From positions 997,001 to 1,061,000 of the forward strand of contig JARWKL010000016.1 of NCBI GenBank assembly GCA_029961685.1: DNA of 64,000 nt, written 5' to 3'. Below, piece after piece: positions 20,162-31,790 of this stretch. The translations under genes and the position numbers were made by a program. Under the pieces are notes generated by a model. It was not told the origin of the DNA and made no database searches. It saw only the letters and a list, made by a program, of their open reading frames with translations. The stretch's first letter is position 1; every line of letters begins with the position of its first letter. The DNA is from Aristolochia californica (taxonomy: Eukaryota; Streptophyta; Magnoliopsida; Piperales; Aristolochiaceae).

Positions 20162-20570
20162 CCGTGGGTGGGATTTGTCAACCTGTCTGGATGGAGATTC
20201 TGTCACCTTAAATGATTCCGTAGAATACTCCCAGGTGTGTTCATCTAACAATTCACCAACTCTGTTTTACAGGCATTGCTCCTTGCTTTTCCCTGATTAG
20301 TATGTGTTCCTTACATGCAGGACTTTGCAAGTTTGAAAATCAAAGAGTACATCGATCAGCTAGGCAATTGTTGAAGATAGTAGTCTGCCCACATTTCGTG
20401 ATGAGATTCTAGTCCCAAAAGATGCATTTTTTTAAGTGTGGTTGTCGGAGTACTTGAAACCTTTACAATTTCTCCACAACCTCGAGGCCTTCAATTTTTT
20501 TTTTTTTGTTATTTATTATTGTTATTTTTAGACTTTATGCGCCTGGACTTTGGTGCTACCCCCTGCGAAG
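20162..20570 (+). other. DUS2 copy 1 3' untranslated region, possible 3'UTR intron
   Basis: After the TGA at 20159-20161, the sequence ACTCCCAG followed by GTGTGTTC (about 20237) and CATGCAG (about 20320) could delimit a 3'UTR intron. No clear single poly-A site was chosen. This is an inference from position only. Confidence 0.4.
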
Positions 20571-20854
20571 GAGAGTGGACAAGGTACCCTAAAGGTGTAT
20601 TCTCTTGATAAATCTTTGTTATTGCTCGTGGCTGGAGCCTGTTCAGTATTTGTTTGCAAAGTTAAGTTGTTTCAGTATTTTATAATTTCAGGATACGTGT
20701 CTTTTATAATATTTTTTATTGAATTGAATATATTCTATCAATTCTGCTACCAAGGGGTTTATTCAATCATAATCACTGATGTTTAATTAAGAAAGTGTTG
20801 GAAGATATGAATGGTTTGGGATGTCATTGATGTAATTATCTTATGTTTTTTATC

Positions 20855-21252
20855 TCTTCTTCACCCCTACTAGGGTGAAGTGTATACTTGTAATATTAGT
20901 ACTTTTAACATCTATACACAAAGTTTAAAGGGGGAGGAGGGTGTGGACAACTTCATCAATACTATTCTTCCTCTCTTTTCTCTCTCACGTGTTTTACTCT
21001 TCTCTCATATTTTTCCCTCTTGGGCGTCTTTTCTTCTCTCTTCTTTTTACTTCTTCTTCTATCTCTCTTTATCGAAGAAAGTAATCTATAGAGTCTTGAA
21101 AATCAATAGAATGATAATTGTTGTGATAGTTATACCAAAGTGTAAAAAACTTATATGCTTTTTGCAATAGATTTTCTTAGTAGGTCGTCCGACCATAAGG
21201 GTGAAGGGTATACTTTAATCTCTTCTTCACTCTTGTTAGGGTGAAGAGTATA
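20855..21252 (+). repeat. Direct ~35-bp repeats flanking a pyrimidine-rich LTR-like stretch
   Basis: TCTCTTCTTCACCCCTACTAGGGTGAAG..TATACTT (about 20855-20890) recurs as TCTCTTCTTCACTCTTGTTAGGGTGAAG..TATACTT (about 21219-21252). The interval is CT-rich and resembles an LTR leader, but no primer site or coding sequence was found. Confidence 0.5.
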
Positions 21253-21268
21253 CTTTTAATACTAATAC

Positions 21269-21656
21269 TATTAGAAAATGAGCTCAAGCCCACAAGTCCA
21301 AGGCAAGAAAGCCCACACGTCTAAGTGATGACATATGGGTAATATAGGATGCTTCTCATAAAGATGACATGAAGGTGTAAATACATGTCCTTTTTATATC
21401 TATTCTTTTATAAAGTTGTAGCCCTAAGGGCATTGTAAAAGTTATAAATAAAGGTATTGGCTAAGATGTAGAACATTGAATCTCCCTCCTCCTTTCTACC
21501 AAATTCGTCCAGCCTCCCTCCTTCCCTTGGTCGGCGCACCTCTCCTTCCTCCTAGTCCAAACTCTCTCCCTTTTGTAGTTGATCCCTTATTTCTCTCTTC
21601 TCCTTATTTTTCTTCTTGGTTGATCTAAGTCCTCTATATGGAATCCTAAATTCTAC
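21269..21656 (+). repeat. 5' LTR of the copia element
   Basis: About 388 bp ending just before the tRNA-iMet primer site. It contains a TATA-like AGTTATAAATAAAGG at about 21442 and a CT-rich leader. The terminal bases (TATTAG and TTCTAC) look mutated from TG..CA. No 3' partner remains in the window. Confidence 0.75.
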
Positions 21657-22567
21657 TTGGTATCAGAGCAAGGAGTTTATGATCCCCCTTAATGAAATAT
21701 ACAAGCAAATATTTATGAAGATCTGTCCAAGAATTTATTCATGAAAGAGTCCGACCATGAAGAAATAAGTCAATTCTGGTCATTATTTACATATTCTCCT
21801 TTTATAAGTTGAGGTCTTGATTCTGATTTACATCCAGACATGATGATCTTCATATAAGAAGTTGTGAAGATTAATCTCTTGTGATGTTATAATCTTGATC
21901 TTCTTATAGCTAAATTGCAAACTTGATCAAGATTGGTTGCTGCTAGTATTTCATCAAGATTGATGTGTTGATGAAAATGATTTGCAATTTGGTTGCCTAC
22001 ATGTAACTTAGATCAATTTTCTATGAGTTGGAATTCCAACACACGTTGTTGTAAGTTCTCTCACACTTGGAGTTGTTCATGGTGTCTTGTTATTTTGTTG
22101 GATGATCGTCATATGGTTCAAATTCCAGCGTCTACTTGCCTCTATTATTCTGCTGCCCCTTCTACTTCCTTGAACTCCAACACTTATTTCTTTGAAGTTG
22201 GATTGTTCCCATGAGTTAAGGATTTATAAGAGACTTGACTTACTACTAAGGATCTCAAAAGATGATTGTGATTCTTAAGTGTTTGGCCACAATTTTTTTG
22301 AGTTTGGATTAAGGCATAAGGGTTTAAATTTATCCTCTTTTTTAAAGGATATTAGAGGAATTGATTGATTTTTGGAAGTTGCCTCCACTTGACATAAGCA
22401 CAAATTCTTTGATGATTTAGTGCCTACTCTTGTGGAAATTCTATATCTCTCTTTGTAAGTTTCTGATTTGGTCCACGGATCTCCCAAGTTGCATTAGTGG
22501 ATTTTTTTTTTTTAGACGCCCTTTACAATTGATCTTGGTGTGATTTAAGCATTTGATTTGCTTCATC

Positions 22568-22960
22568 ATGGAGATTGGACATACAAGTAGTAAGAGTGAC
22601 ATACTCAGAATTACTAATATCCCCTTGCGGGGCCTCTCCAATTATCTTAGTTGGTCACAATCGGTACGATGGGTTCTCATTACTCGTGATCTTCTCGGTC
22701 ACTTAAACAAACTCTCTCCCCCGATTGATGAAGATGTAGCCTGCCTCAAGTGGGTTAAAAATGATAATCTAGTTATTAGTTGGCTCATAAATAGCATAAA
22801 AGAACATGTAGCAAACAATGTGGTCCACTTGGAAATAGCCAAGGATATTTGGGACACATGTGCTAAGTTATACTCTAGCACAACTTCCTTGCAAAAATTA
22901 TTAGATGTCTTACAAAATATGTTAAATACTAAGCAATGGATAATATTCATTAGTTCTTAG
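22568..22960 (+). pseudogene. copia gag remnant
   Basis: The reading holds LRGLSNYLSWSQSVRWVLIT, WLINSIKEHVANNVVHLE and AKDIWDTCAKLYS, typical of the N-terminal gag domain of plant copia elements (UBN2/DUF4219 type). It stops near 22958, before the zinc knuckle. Confidence 0.82.
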
Positions 22961-23086
22961 CCCGGTTTTAGGGACTTCTTCAAGAATGGAAGATTGTTCA
23001 ACCGTACTCAACAAATATTGCGGTTCAAGAATGGTAACAGGTGGCCTTGGCAGTAACCATTTGCTTGACGAATATCAAGCCATATC

Positions 23087-24548
23087 TTGAGGTTACTAAG
23101 ACCCAACTCCTTGGCTCATTCGTACTTCCATCATTTGATGAAATTAGTGCTACGTTGCTATGAATCCCTGACTCTTACTGCTTGGGCTAAGGCTGACTCC
23201 CAATCCGGAAAAATGACTCTTACTGCCGAAGATTATGCCACGTTTCAGAAGATGAAGTCCCTTATGGAGTCTTCCCTTCCACCGGTACCAACCGCCACTA
23301 CCACCATTGCTTCAGGTATGCTTTCTTCCTCTTTCCCTTTCTCCTCTTGGATCATAAACTCCGGGTCATCAGAACACTTGTCAAGTAACAAACATATGTT
23401 TCATTCCCCCAATAAATTTGTTATTATTGCTAATGGTACCCAAACCAAAGTACTTGGCAAGGGTTCCTCATCTATCACATCTTCTATCCCTCTTCAAGAT
23501 GTCTTATTTGTCCCTCAATTTCCTTTAAATTTGCTTTCGGTTAGCCAAATTACAAAAAAATGGAATTGCTTTGTCAACTTCTCATCCTCTTCTTGTACAT
23601 TTCAGGGTCTAACTATGAAACGGGTGATTGGTGGCGGCTGTGAAAAATGGGACTTGTACTACTTCAACCTTCTTCCATTAGATACCTTATCATCTACTAC
23701 ATCAGAGGCACAACTTTGGCACAACCGACTTGGCCATCCTTCGACACCTTCTCTTCGTCATTTACTTCCTTTGTTAAAATCTCTCTACTTTCAATTGTGA
23801 GGTTCGTCAATTAAGTAAACATCATAGGAGTACATATTCTCCTCGCCTTGCAACTACAAGTAATGATCCTTTTTCTTTAGTACACTCTGATGTATGAGGA
23901 CTTTCGTGTGTCTCTAATATTTCTCATGTTAAATACTTTGTTACGTTTGTTGATGATTTTACCCGGGTTACATGGTTATATCTCTTTAAAGAACGATCTG
24001 AAATACTTACTATCTTTAAAACCTTTCATGTTATGATGTTAACTCAAATTGGCAAAAGAATTCAAATCCTTAGGTTTGATAACGCTAAAGAATACTTGTC
24101 TAGTGAGTTCCAATCATTTTGTGAGGGTAATGGGCTTATCCGTCAAACATCATATGCCTATACCCCTCGACATAATGATGTTGCTAAAAGAAAAAATTGC
24201 CATCTTCTTGAAGTTGTTCAGGGCCTCCTCTACTCCATGAAGATACCTTACTTTTATTGGCCTCATGCTATACTTATGTCCTGTTTTCTTATCAATAGAT
24301 TACCTTCATATGTTCTTAGTCATCAAACTCACTTTGTATTATTTCCTGGTGAAGACCCCTTTTCTCTTCCCCTCAAGGTGTTTGGTTGTACATGCTTTGT
24401 CCATGTCACATCTCCACAAAAAAGTAAAGTTACTCCTCGTTTTATGAAGTGTATTTTCTTGGGGTACTTTTGCACCCAAAAAGGGTATGTCTGTTACAAT
24501 CCTACCCTTCGCAGGATGCTTGTATCTCGGGATGTGACCTTCTTTTAG
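23087..24548 (+). pseudogene. copia protease-like and integrase remnant
   Basis: WIINSGSSEHLSSNKHMF (about 23350) is the position of the protease active site, where the expected catalytic Asp is Asn. LWHNRLGHPSTPSLRHL (about 23713) is the gag-pre-integrase motif. TFVDDFTRVTWLYLF (about 23945) and QILRFDNAKEYLSSEF (about 24063) are integrase core motifs. At the third catalytic position the Glu is replaced by Lys (DVAKRKNCHLLE). Stops fall near 23800 and 23897. Confidence 0.85.
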
Positions 24549-25430
24549 GACACCTCATTCTAGTCCTCGAATGATGTTCCTCCAGGTTTGTCATTTCCTC
24601 CTATCACTTCTACTCCACTTGTGCCCTTCAATGTCGATATTACTCAACCCCCTGAAGCACCGATCAACACCTCCCCTATGGAGTTTTCGGATCCACCCGA
24701 GGTAAGTCCATCCCCTCCTATGTTTGGTCCAGAATTTGATATTCGGCCTATTGCTTTAAGAAATGAACGCCATTCCTCTACTACTTCTCACCCTATATCC
24801 AACTTTATGTCTCACCATCGTTTGTCTTCCGCTTGCTCTTAATTCCTTGCATCTCTTTCTTCTACTTCAATTCCGCAGTCCTATCATGAGGCCCTGTAGC
24901 ATCCAGGATGGAAGACGGCTATGGATGAAGAAATGCAGGCTTTATATGAGAATCAAACCTGGCACTTAGCACCGCTCCCAAAAGGAAAAAAACCCAGTCG
25001 GTTGTAAATGGTTGTTTTCGGTTAAACATAACCCGGATGAGTCCGTTACTCGTTGCTAAAGGATACACACAATATTATGGAGTGGATTATGAGGAGACCT
25101 TTTCTCCCGTTGCCAAGTTAAATTCGGTATGTATCCTATTATCTCTTGTTGCTAACTCATCATGGCCCGTATATCAACTCGATGTAAATAATGCCTTCTT
25201 AAATGGGAATATCTGTGAGGAAATATATATGGTTCAACCACTTGGTTATGTGGTTGAGGGGGAATCTGTATGCTAGTTACAAAAGTCCTTATATGGGCTT
25301 AAAATGTTGATCGGGCCTGGTTTTAAAAATTTAGCCAAACACTACTACAATTTGGCTTTCATTGGTGCATGGTAGATCATTCAGTATACTTTAAAGATAC
25401 CTCAAAAGGAAAAGTATTATTGGTTGTATA

Positions 25431-27313
25431 TAGGGGTGGCATCAGACCGAACCGATGCGCTAACAGCTCAAGCTCGGCTCGGTTTGGCTCGAAAAATCCC
25501 GAACTCAAACTGAGTTCGAGATGAGGTTCGGGCTCGTTTAAGTTAACGAGCCGAGCTCGAATGAACCGTGATTCGGTTCGGCGGCTCGTGAGCCGACTTG
25601 TTACTTAACGAGCAATTTCGGGCCGACCGTAATATTTTTGGCTTTCAGTCTTCCTTTCCTCTCTTCGGCTCTGTTCCGTCTTCGGGCTTCGATTTTGGGG
25701 AGTAGCAAATCAGGGATTCAAGAGGGCGTCTTCCCTTTTTGTCGTCTTCATTCTTCGGCGTTTTCCCTCTTCGGCGTCTTTGTATTCCTTGGTAGAGGGG
25801 TTGTAGCAGAAGCTAGGTTATGCGATGGTCGGTGAATTGGTTGGAGACGTAGAGATTTGCGAAGGGCTGGGTTGGCAATGATAAAGGATTCGTCGAGATT
25901 TTGGAAGCACATCAGTCCGTTTGAGAGACAGGCACAGTGGAGATACCTTCCTCGGTCCAGGTCTTCATAGCTGATGATAACCAGTGGGCGTAATGAGGGA
26001 GCTCTGCAGGTTTAAAATTTATGGAGAAAATTTTTGTTTGCTGGGTGTGCCAACATCGATTACGACTGGGGCCGGCGTCGAGGTGGTGACGGAGGCTGGC
26101 GCAGGGTTGGTGGTTAAAGACGACGGTTCGAACTGAGTTGATTCGGGCTCTGCCGGTCGACTTGGAAATCCTAAGAAAAAAAAAACAGAAATTTAATTGT
26201 TGAGTGTGGGATTTGTACCCACGACCTCAACTTAAAATTTAAGAAAATGACCTCTAATCCATGTCACCTTGAGCGATATCTTTGGATACATTTAATAAAT
26301 ATTTGTATAGTTAGAAAATCAGTATATTTATTTTTATGCCTTTTCTCATTTACTTCATATGAATTAAATAATTTTACATGCAAATATGAATTTATATATG
26401 CATATTTATGAAAAACATTATTTTGGCTTTTATGCATACTTAATTTTCTATACATATTTTTGTTCACCTAAATATAGGGAATTAATAATTGGCATCAATT
26501 TTAGTCAATTATCTTGATGTCATATTGTGTTTTACATTTGAATAATTGAATCATAGCCACAACATTCTTAATTATGAAATTTTCTAGTGACATTAAACTT
26601 AGTCACAAAAAAAAATGAAATAAAAAATTGTGATTAATTATGGAGATATAATTATTTAACCCAATTGTGTCAATGTTTAAGTGATTAATCAGGATGAGAT
26701 AGAAATACTAAAAAAAATAAAATCTAGTTGCCATAGGCCTAGAAAATTGCTTGATAGACAAATTTTGATCCCATCATAAAGTGATATAAATCGTTTATGT
26801 GTTATAATCTAAGCCCACATAAAATATTATAATGACATATTGATTTATTTGTTTGAAATTATTTACATGGGTAAATATTCGATATTTGGCTCCATTGCAT
26901 GTTTTAGTAAGTTTTTTGTTTATTTTGCAATTGTTCAAACTTTATTTGTTCTAAATTTTGATTCCTCTTATATTATTCCTTTGAATGCAGACAATTATAT
27001 TGATTGGAAAGAGAAAATTCTCCTGTCATTGAGGTGCATAGATAATTTTATGCGGGGTTAATGTATAAAAGTCATGCCCAATTTTATGTAAAATGTATGT
27101 ATACTTTTATATATAGTTTATTTGACATGTATTTTATGCAAAGTTTTAAATGTAAGTTTGAGCTTGAACTCGGTTAAAATTATTCAGCTCGAGCTCAATA
27201 ACAATTTTAGGCTCGAGGTTGGGCTCGGCTCGAGCTCGAGTTCGAAATATTTAAATCAAACTCGGCTCGAACATAGGTAGGTTCGGGTTCGGCTCGGCTT
27301 GATGCCACCCCTA
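25431..27313. mobile_element. hAT-superfamily DNA transposon, non-autonomous, 1883 bp
   Basis: Terminal inverted repeats TAGGGGTGGCATCA (25431-25444) and its complement (27300-27313) are flanked by an 8-bp target duplication: GTTGTATA at 25423-25430 and GCTGTATA at 27314-27321 (7 of 8 match). TAGGGGTG ends with an 8-bp duplication are characteristic of hAT elements. Both subterminal regions (about 25460-25620 and 27170-27300) are dense in GCTCG/CGAGC motifs, as expected for transposase binding arrays. No transposase is encoded. The interior includes a copia-gag-like piece (LNADNYIDWKEKILLSL, about 26976-27030). Confidence 0.88.
26200..26275 (-). repeat. tRNA-like (SINE-type) stretch inside the hAT element
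   Basis: On the minus strand GTGGGTACAAATCCCAC resembles a tRNA T-arm/box B, with CTCAAGGTGACATGGATTAG upstream as a possible degenerate box A. The cloverleaf is not convincing, so it is treated as a relic of a tRNA-derived sequence. Confidence 0.3.
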
Positions 27314-27711
27314 GCTGTATATGTTGATGACATTATGTTAACCGGCGATGATGCACATAGCATACTAGAGTTCAAAAATATGTTATGTTAGGAATTCAAA
27401 ACTAAATATCTGGGATAATATGGTCTCAGCGGAAGTATGTTTTGGACCTCCTCGAAAAAACAGGAATGAAGGGATGTCGACTAGTTGACACACCTATGGA
27501 TACGAATGTAAAATTATGCGCAACGACTGGTGAATATATTGATATTGGTAAATATCAAAGACTTGTGGGCAAACTGATCTACCTCATAGTAACAAGACCA
27601 GACATGTCATTTATTGTAAGCGTGGTGAATCAGTACATGCATAAACCACAACTTACACACTTGCAGGCCTTGGAGAGAATATTACGATACTTAAAAAAGA
27701 GCTTGGATTAG

Positions 27712-28650
27712 GACAATTGAAGAGTCAATGAGGAAAACATTGGAGAATCAAGGAATTGAGCAGTGGAGTGTCAGATTCTCACAACCCTACCTCAAATCGA
27801 AGACTCCGAAGATTCCCAACAGCAATTTTCCTTGTTGAAGTCAAAGAATCAGAGCAGATACTGTTTGTGAGTTCAACATGACTACAATTTCTTTGGTGTT
27901 CTTCTTCCTTTCTATATACAGTATTCACTGTCTTCTATTTTCATACCTAATCTCTCAGTTTCTTCTCTCAACTTGCATGATCCTCTCTCAAACTGCACAG
28001 TTCTATGTTAAATAGAAGCCTCAACCACTTAAAGAGGACCCAAAGCCCCTCTCCGCTTCAATCTACTTCCCGACATGCTCAATATTTCACTTAGTGTTTG
28101 TAGCCTGTGATGTTCGCGAGGGAAAACTTCTTGAGTTCTGAAGTTTACAGGTACTTATTTCATAATCTGCATTTAATATTTTTTTTATCATGTTCCTTAA
28201 TCTGCTGTTTTTTTATGAATTTTTGCAATTGTTTCCTCTCCCTTACCTTGACACCACGACTCTCAGTCTATTTCTAATTTTTAAGTTTTTTGTTTCTGTT
28301 TGAAAGGGTGTTCTTCTCATCCTTGGGGCATAAAGAAAAGAGGGGGCTCTATAAAAGTGGGAAACATAAATATCATGTTATTCTCATGCTAATTTTATTG
28401 ATATCTTTCTTTGCTCAAAAAAAATTATTACTGAAATATGAGATATTCTTTTGTGATGGTTAGATGCATTTAAAGGAGTGTGGTAATGCAGTACTGAATG
28501 GACAAGGCGGAAAATTGTCTTCCTGTTGGGAACAAGTAAGGGCAGAAAGAATGATACAGATCAAAACCCCCAAAACCTGTTTCACAAACCACCATTTTTT
28601 TTCGAATGGTTGTCTGATATAGAAAGAACAAGTGTACAACTGCCTTAAAT
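27712..28650. other. Unassigned sequence with one exon-like start
   Basis: No element could be named. ATGTTCGCGAGGGAAAAC at about 28109 opens MFARENFLSSEVYR and ends at a good splice donor (CAG before GTACTT, about 28150), so it may be the first exon of a host gene fragment. No following exon was identified with confidence. Confidence 0.3.
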
Positions 28651-28800
28651 TTTTTTTTTTTTTTTTCTGACAGAAATGAGAATTTTATTAAAGAAAACAA
28701 GAGATACAAAAAAAGGCTAGAGGGGATACTCCCTCAACAACGAGGGATTGGAGGGAGTCGGCCAAAGAGTTGGCAGGTACAATGAAATAGAGAATAATAA
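28651..28800 (-). mobile_element. LINE 3' end with poly-A tail, minus strand
   Basis: The T-run at 28651-28667 is the poly-A tail of a minus-strand insert. The adjacent reading (KELADSLQSLVVEGVSPLAF) matches the end of a plant LINE RNase H domain, and AATAAAATTCTC precedes the tail. Only ~150 bp survive. Confidence 0.65.
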
Positions 28801-29630
28801 GGTTGGAATTTTCTTTTTTGGAAACACAATATTTAAAAGAATAGCTATAACATCTGCCACTTTTAGGCGCATGTCATTAGTTCCACCTTCCTGCCCAATT
28901 CACTTTACATTTATCTTCACATTCTTATTCCCCACCTTTTTCGTAACTCTATGTTTCAGAAACTACAACCAAATTTTAGGACTTCCATAAATCTTAATCC
29001 TAATCAATCAACTTTGTTAATCTCTGTTTTTCATGGTCTTCAAAAAAAAATTTATATGGTTTTCTCAGTGACCTTTAAAACATTGAAGTCCAGAAGAATA
29101 TTGTTTAGGCATCAGAACAAGTTTTATTTTGGTCATGTAAGATTTCTGACCTCTACCTTCTGATTTAGAGCTTTGTTTTATTTTATTTTTTTGTCTTTGG
29201 ATTATCTTTTACTTTGGCTAAAATGTGGACTTCGTATGCTACATGTTTTTTTATTTTTTCTTTTGCTGCTGTATGCCTGTTTGCACTGGGTTTATTTTCA
29301 CAACAATACCATATACTCATGAGTACCTAATAGCAATTGGAACGATATGAGGTCGTCATGGACAGTGCTCATCAATAAGTGATTATTCCTAACTATGCAT
29401 TCATATTTTGATTCTATTTGGATATTTATTGTTTTCTTTCCGATTCAAGTAGTTGATTTTCTTTCTGTTTATAGCATTAGTGTTTGCCAGTAGATAATAT
29501 AGCTAAACATTGCACATTGCAACATTATGATGTTGGAGGGCCTATTGCTCATTGTTATTTTCTTGTTTTCCTTTTTGCTGGTTATGACTTCTCTCTTGGT
29601 CAATAATAAAATATTGTCACCATTCAATAT
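28801..29630. other. AT-rich sequence, nothing recognised
   Basis: Both strands were scanned; there are only short spurious ORFs and no element termini. Confidence 0.5.
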
Positions 29631-29639
29631 TTTTTCTTT

Positions 29640-30105
29640 ATTTTTTGAAAAAGGGATTCAAGAAAAAAAAAGCAGAAGAAAGAATTAGAAAATGCATGGT
29701 ACTTGCATCTTAGGGCAAAACTTCCTGAAAACACTTGGCGATGTCGTAGGGGTATTGTGAGCAAGCCACTTAACAATATTATATTGTCAGTTCTGGAAAC
29801 AGTCTTTTCACTATTGTACAAGAAATATCTTGTTTGAGAAAGGTATAGTTATTTGCTGTTCATGCCTACAAGTACAAATTGAAGTTGATATTTCCTAATC
29901 TTTTTGTTTGACTTATAAGCTTCATTTTTTTCACTAGGTTGTTCAAAAGACTGCTGCGACTACTTGAACTACTTCACACACTGCTTTTGAACTTCAAGGT
30001 TATGGATAATGTTCCTCTACGGTGTCCTATCATTCAACCTTATTTTTCATCAAATGAACCAGATATATGGAGATTAATGGGCATGCAATCGATTTGTTCA
30101 GTAAG
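29640..30105 (+). pseudogene. Unidentified exon-like coding fragments
   Basis: Two stretches look coding. About 29665-29830 reads KELENAWYLHLRAKLPENTW and WRCRRGIVSKPLNN. About 30003-30101 reads VPLRCPIIQPYFSSNEPDIW and RLMGMQSICS, ending exactly at a good donor (TTCA before GTAAGT). The composition is protein-like and unlike the transposons here, but the family was not recognised. They may be exons of a broken host gene. Confidence 0.35.
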
Positions 30106-30609
30106 TGACTTCTTGTTTTATCTCATTATTACAAAAAGGTAGCCATATGGTTTAAACTTCTTAATTACATAAATTGGTCGTCTTTCTCCTTCTGAGTTCT
30201 TGCTGAATTTTCTTTACTTCATAGCTATGCTTTTCCTTCGAACCTGGGGCAACACAAAGAATGTAAAGCTCTAAAGTGTCTATTTCTCTCATTCCACTAC
30301 GTCTAGTACCATGGGTATGATCTCTAGTTAGCTGCATACCAGGAAGGAGTTTGTCCCCTAGGCCGGGTATCTTCCTTCGCTGGAATCGAAGTCTGCTGGC
30401 TCATATTGGGGGTCCCCAAAAGATGCCCGCAATGGCTGAATGGGAACCTCCTTGTTGTCTGGGACGGTTCCCCCACCTTGTAATTTTTCGATTTGTAGCT
30501 TTTTAAGAAGAGGTCAAACTTGAATAACACTGTAGAATGAACTCATGTAACAAAGAAATAACAATGCATCACAATTTGAAAAACTTACAGATGTCAAGGA
30601 ATAAACTAT

Positions 30610-30707
30610 ACCTCCAATTGCAAATGGTTGCTACAAGGCACAACAAATATTTGACCTCCTTCATACTGGTCCCATCCACCAATAATAAGACCAGTCTCTA
30701 ACATGTT
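30610..30707 (-). pseudogene. PBA1: 20S proteasome beta1 (PBA1-like) exon fragment
   Basis: Minus-strand reading from a splice acceptor (GTGCAG) gives NMLETGLIIGGWDQYEGGQI and FVVPC, then after a frame break QPFAIGG. This matches the proteasome beta-6/beta1 segment around GLIVGGWDKYEGG and QPFAIGGSGSSY. Only this one exon is present and it is frame-broken, so it is a gene relic. Confidence 0.75.
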
Positions 30708-30805
30708 CTGCACAATTAATAAATAAAGAATAAGAAGGAACAACAACAGAATCTGAAATCAACATCTAAAACAAATTGAATGATGACTTATCAGAGTCTA
30801 GGGAA

Positions 30806-31790
30806 TTCTGTGAGAGAATTTTTTGATGGCAAGTAAATACTCTTAGCATCCGGGAAGTCTTTAACTTGGTCTAATGGTCAACAACAGCCTATCCTCTCCA
30901 AGCTGTACCTTTCCTAGCTAATGGTGATTGGTTCAGGCTATAGAAGAATGTGACTAGAAGAGTTCTAAACCGTGCACACATTGATCATTGGCCGATACAA
31001 CTGAATACTTTGTTTGGGCAGTGGGGACCAGCGCCATCCAAGTCTAAGAACTCTTGGCTCATGGTGGAGTTCGAATGCCTACTCGCTAAATGGTGGCCAG
31101 AGTTTAGCTTTCCTAGTTCTACTGGGTGGATTTTTCCTCAAAAACTCAAACTCTTAAAGGCTAAATTGAAATTGTGGTCCTCAAAATGCCACTCTACTGC
31201 CAATGCTGAAAAGGCATCTCTCTTATCTTAGATTGTTGACCATGATAATGTGATAGACCCAAAATTTGTGTTACCTACTCTAGAAGGAGTAAACAACACT
31301 TGGAAGGATAATTAGAGGGTGATTAAGGTTGTCAGGGGCATTTCGAGAATTTCCCAAATTAAGTGGTTTCGGGAGGGAATTTAGAGAGCCAGCTGAGGGA
31401 GAGGAAGGGGCGCGTCGTTTTGTCTTGTAAGCGTGGCTCAGGGAGAGTACTGGTCTCTCGAATATCAGTGGTTATCGATGACTATTTTCGATGAGTTCTA
31501 CATCGATTTCGATAGAGGAGTTTCCATTTTCATCTCTATTATAAGTGTGCTCAGTGATTACGGCTATCGGGGGGTTCGTTAGTTTTGTCGAGGATTCATC
31601 TTCGACTCAAGGAGAGTTTATTTTTTTCAATTTCAGCAATGAAGGTTTGTCGATTACTTTTCTTTGGCTTGGAAATCTTTATTCTTGTTATCCGGTTGTA
31701 TCATAATGTTGAGCAAAGGTGTCTCAGTTCCACTGAATTCTTCAATAGAATTTCTCTTCAATGCAAATTCCAAAGAGACTGTATATATGT
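30806..31790 (+). mobile_element. LINE endonuclease-region fragment, split by a solo LTR
   Basis: The plus-strand reading includes a degenerate endonuclease end (SNGQQQPILSKL) and IDHWPIQLNTLFGQWGPAPS. Next come KSKNSWLMVEFECLLAKWWP, PQKLKLLKAKLKLWSSKCHS and AEKASLLS. It resumes after the LTR as EQRCLSSTEFFNRISLQCKF. It is homologous to the fragment at 14360-15010 and belongs to the same type of LINE. Confidence 0.85.
31251..31703 (+). mobile_element. Solo LTR (453 bp) with perfect 5-bp target duplication
   Basis: It begins TGATAGACCC and ends GGTTGTATCA, so its ends are TGATA/TATCA inverted. TAATG occurs at 31246-31250 and 31704-31708 as an exact target duplication. The LINE reading continues across it in frame, which proves a later insertion into the LINE. 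No internal region remains, consistent with LTR-LTR recombination. Confidence 0.92.

Larger units (their letters stand above)
21269..27711 (+). mobile_element. Ty1/copia retrotransposon, 3' truncated, interrupted by a hAT element
   Basis: A 5' LTR (21269-21656) is followed by the primer site TGGTATCAGAGC (21658-21669). Then come gag, gag-pre-integrase and integrase, then RT, in copia order. An 1883-bp hAT element sits in the RT domain. RNase H and the 3' LTR are missing after about 27711. Frameshifts and stops are frequent; not active. Confidence 0.9.
25037..27711 (+). pseudogene. copia reverse transcriptase remnant split by hAT insertion
   Basis: Before the hAT element: LLVAKGYTQYYGVDYEETFS and VYQLDVNNAFLNGNI (25050-25205). 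After it: the catalytic VYVDDIMLTGDDAHS (27317-27360), then VDTPMDTNVKLC and YLIVTRPDMSFIVSVVNQYM to the end at 27711. Stops occur at about 25274, 25370 and 27390. Confidence 0.88.

Noticed and set aside
26200..26275. Functional tRNA gene on the minus strand
   Set aside because: Only a T-arm-like stem is convincing; no complete cloverleaf or anticodon arm can be drawn, so it was kept only as a tRNA-like relic.
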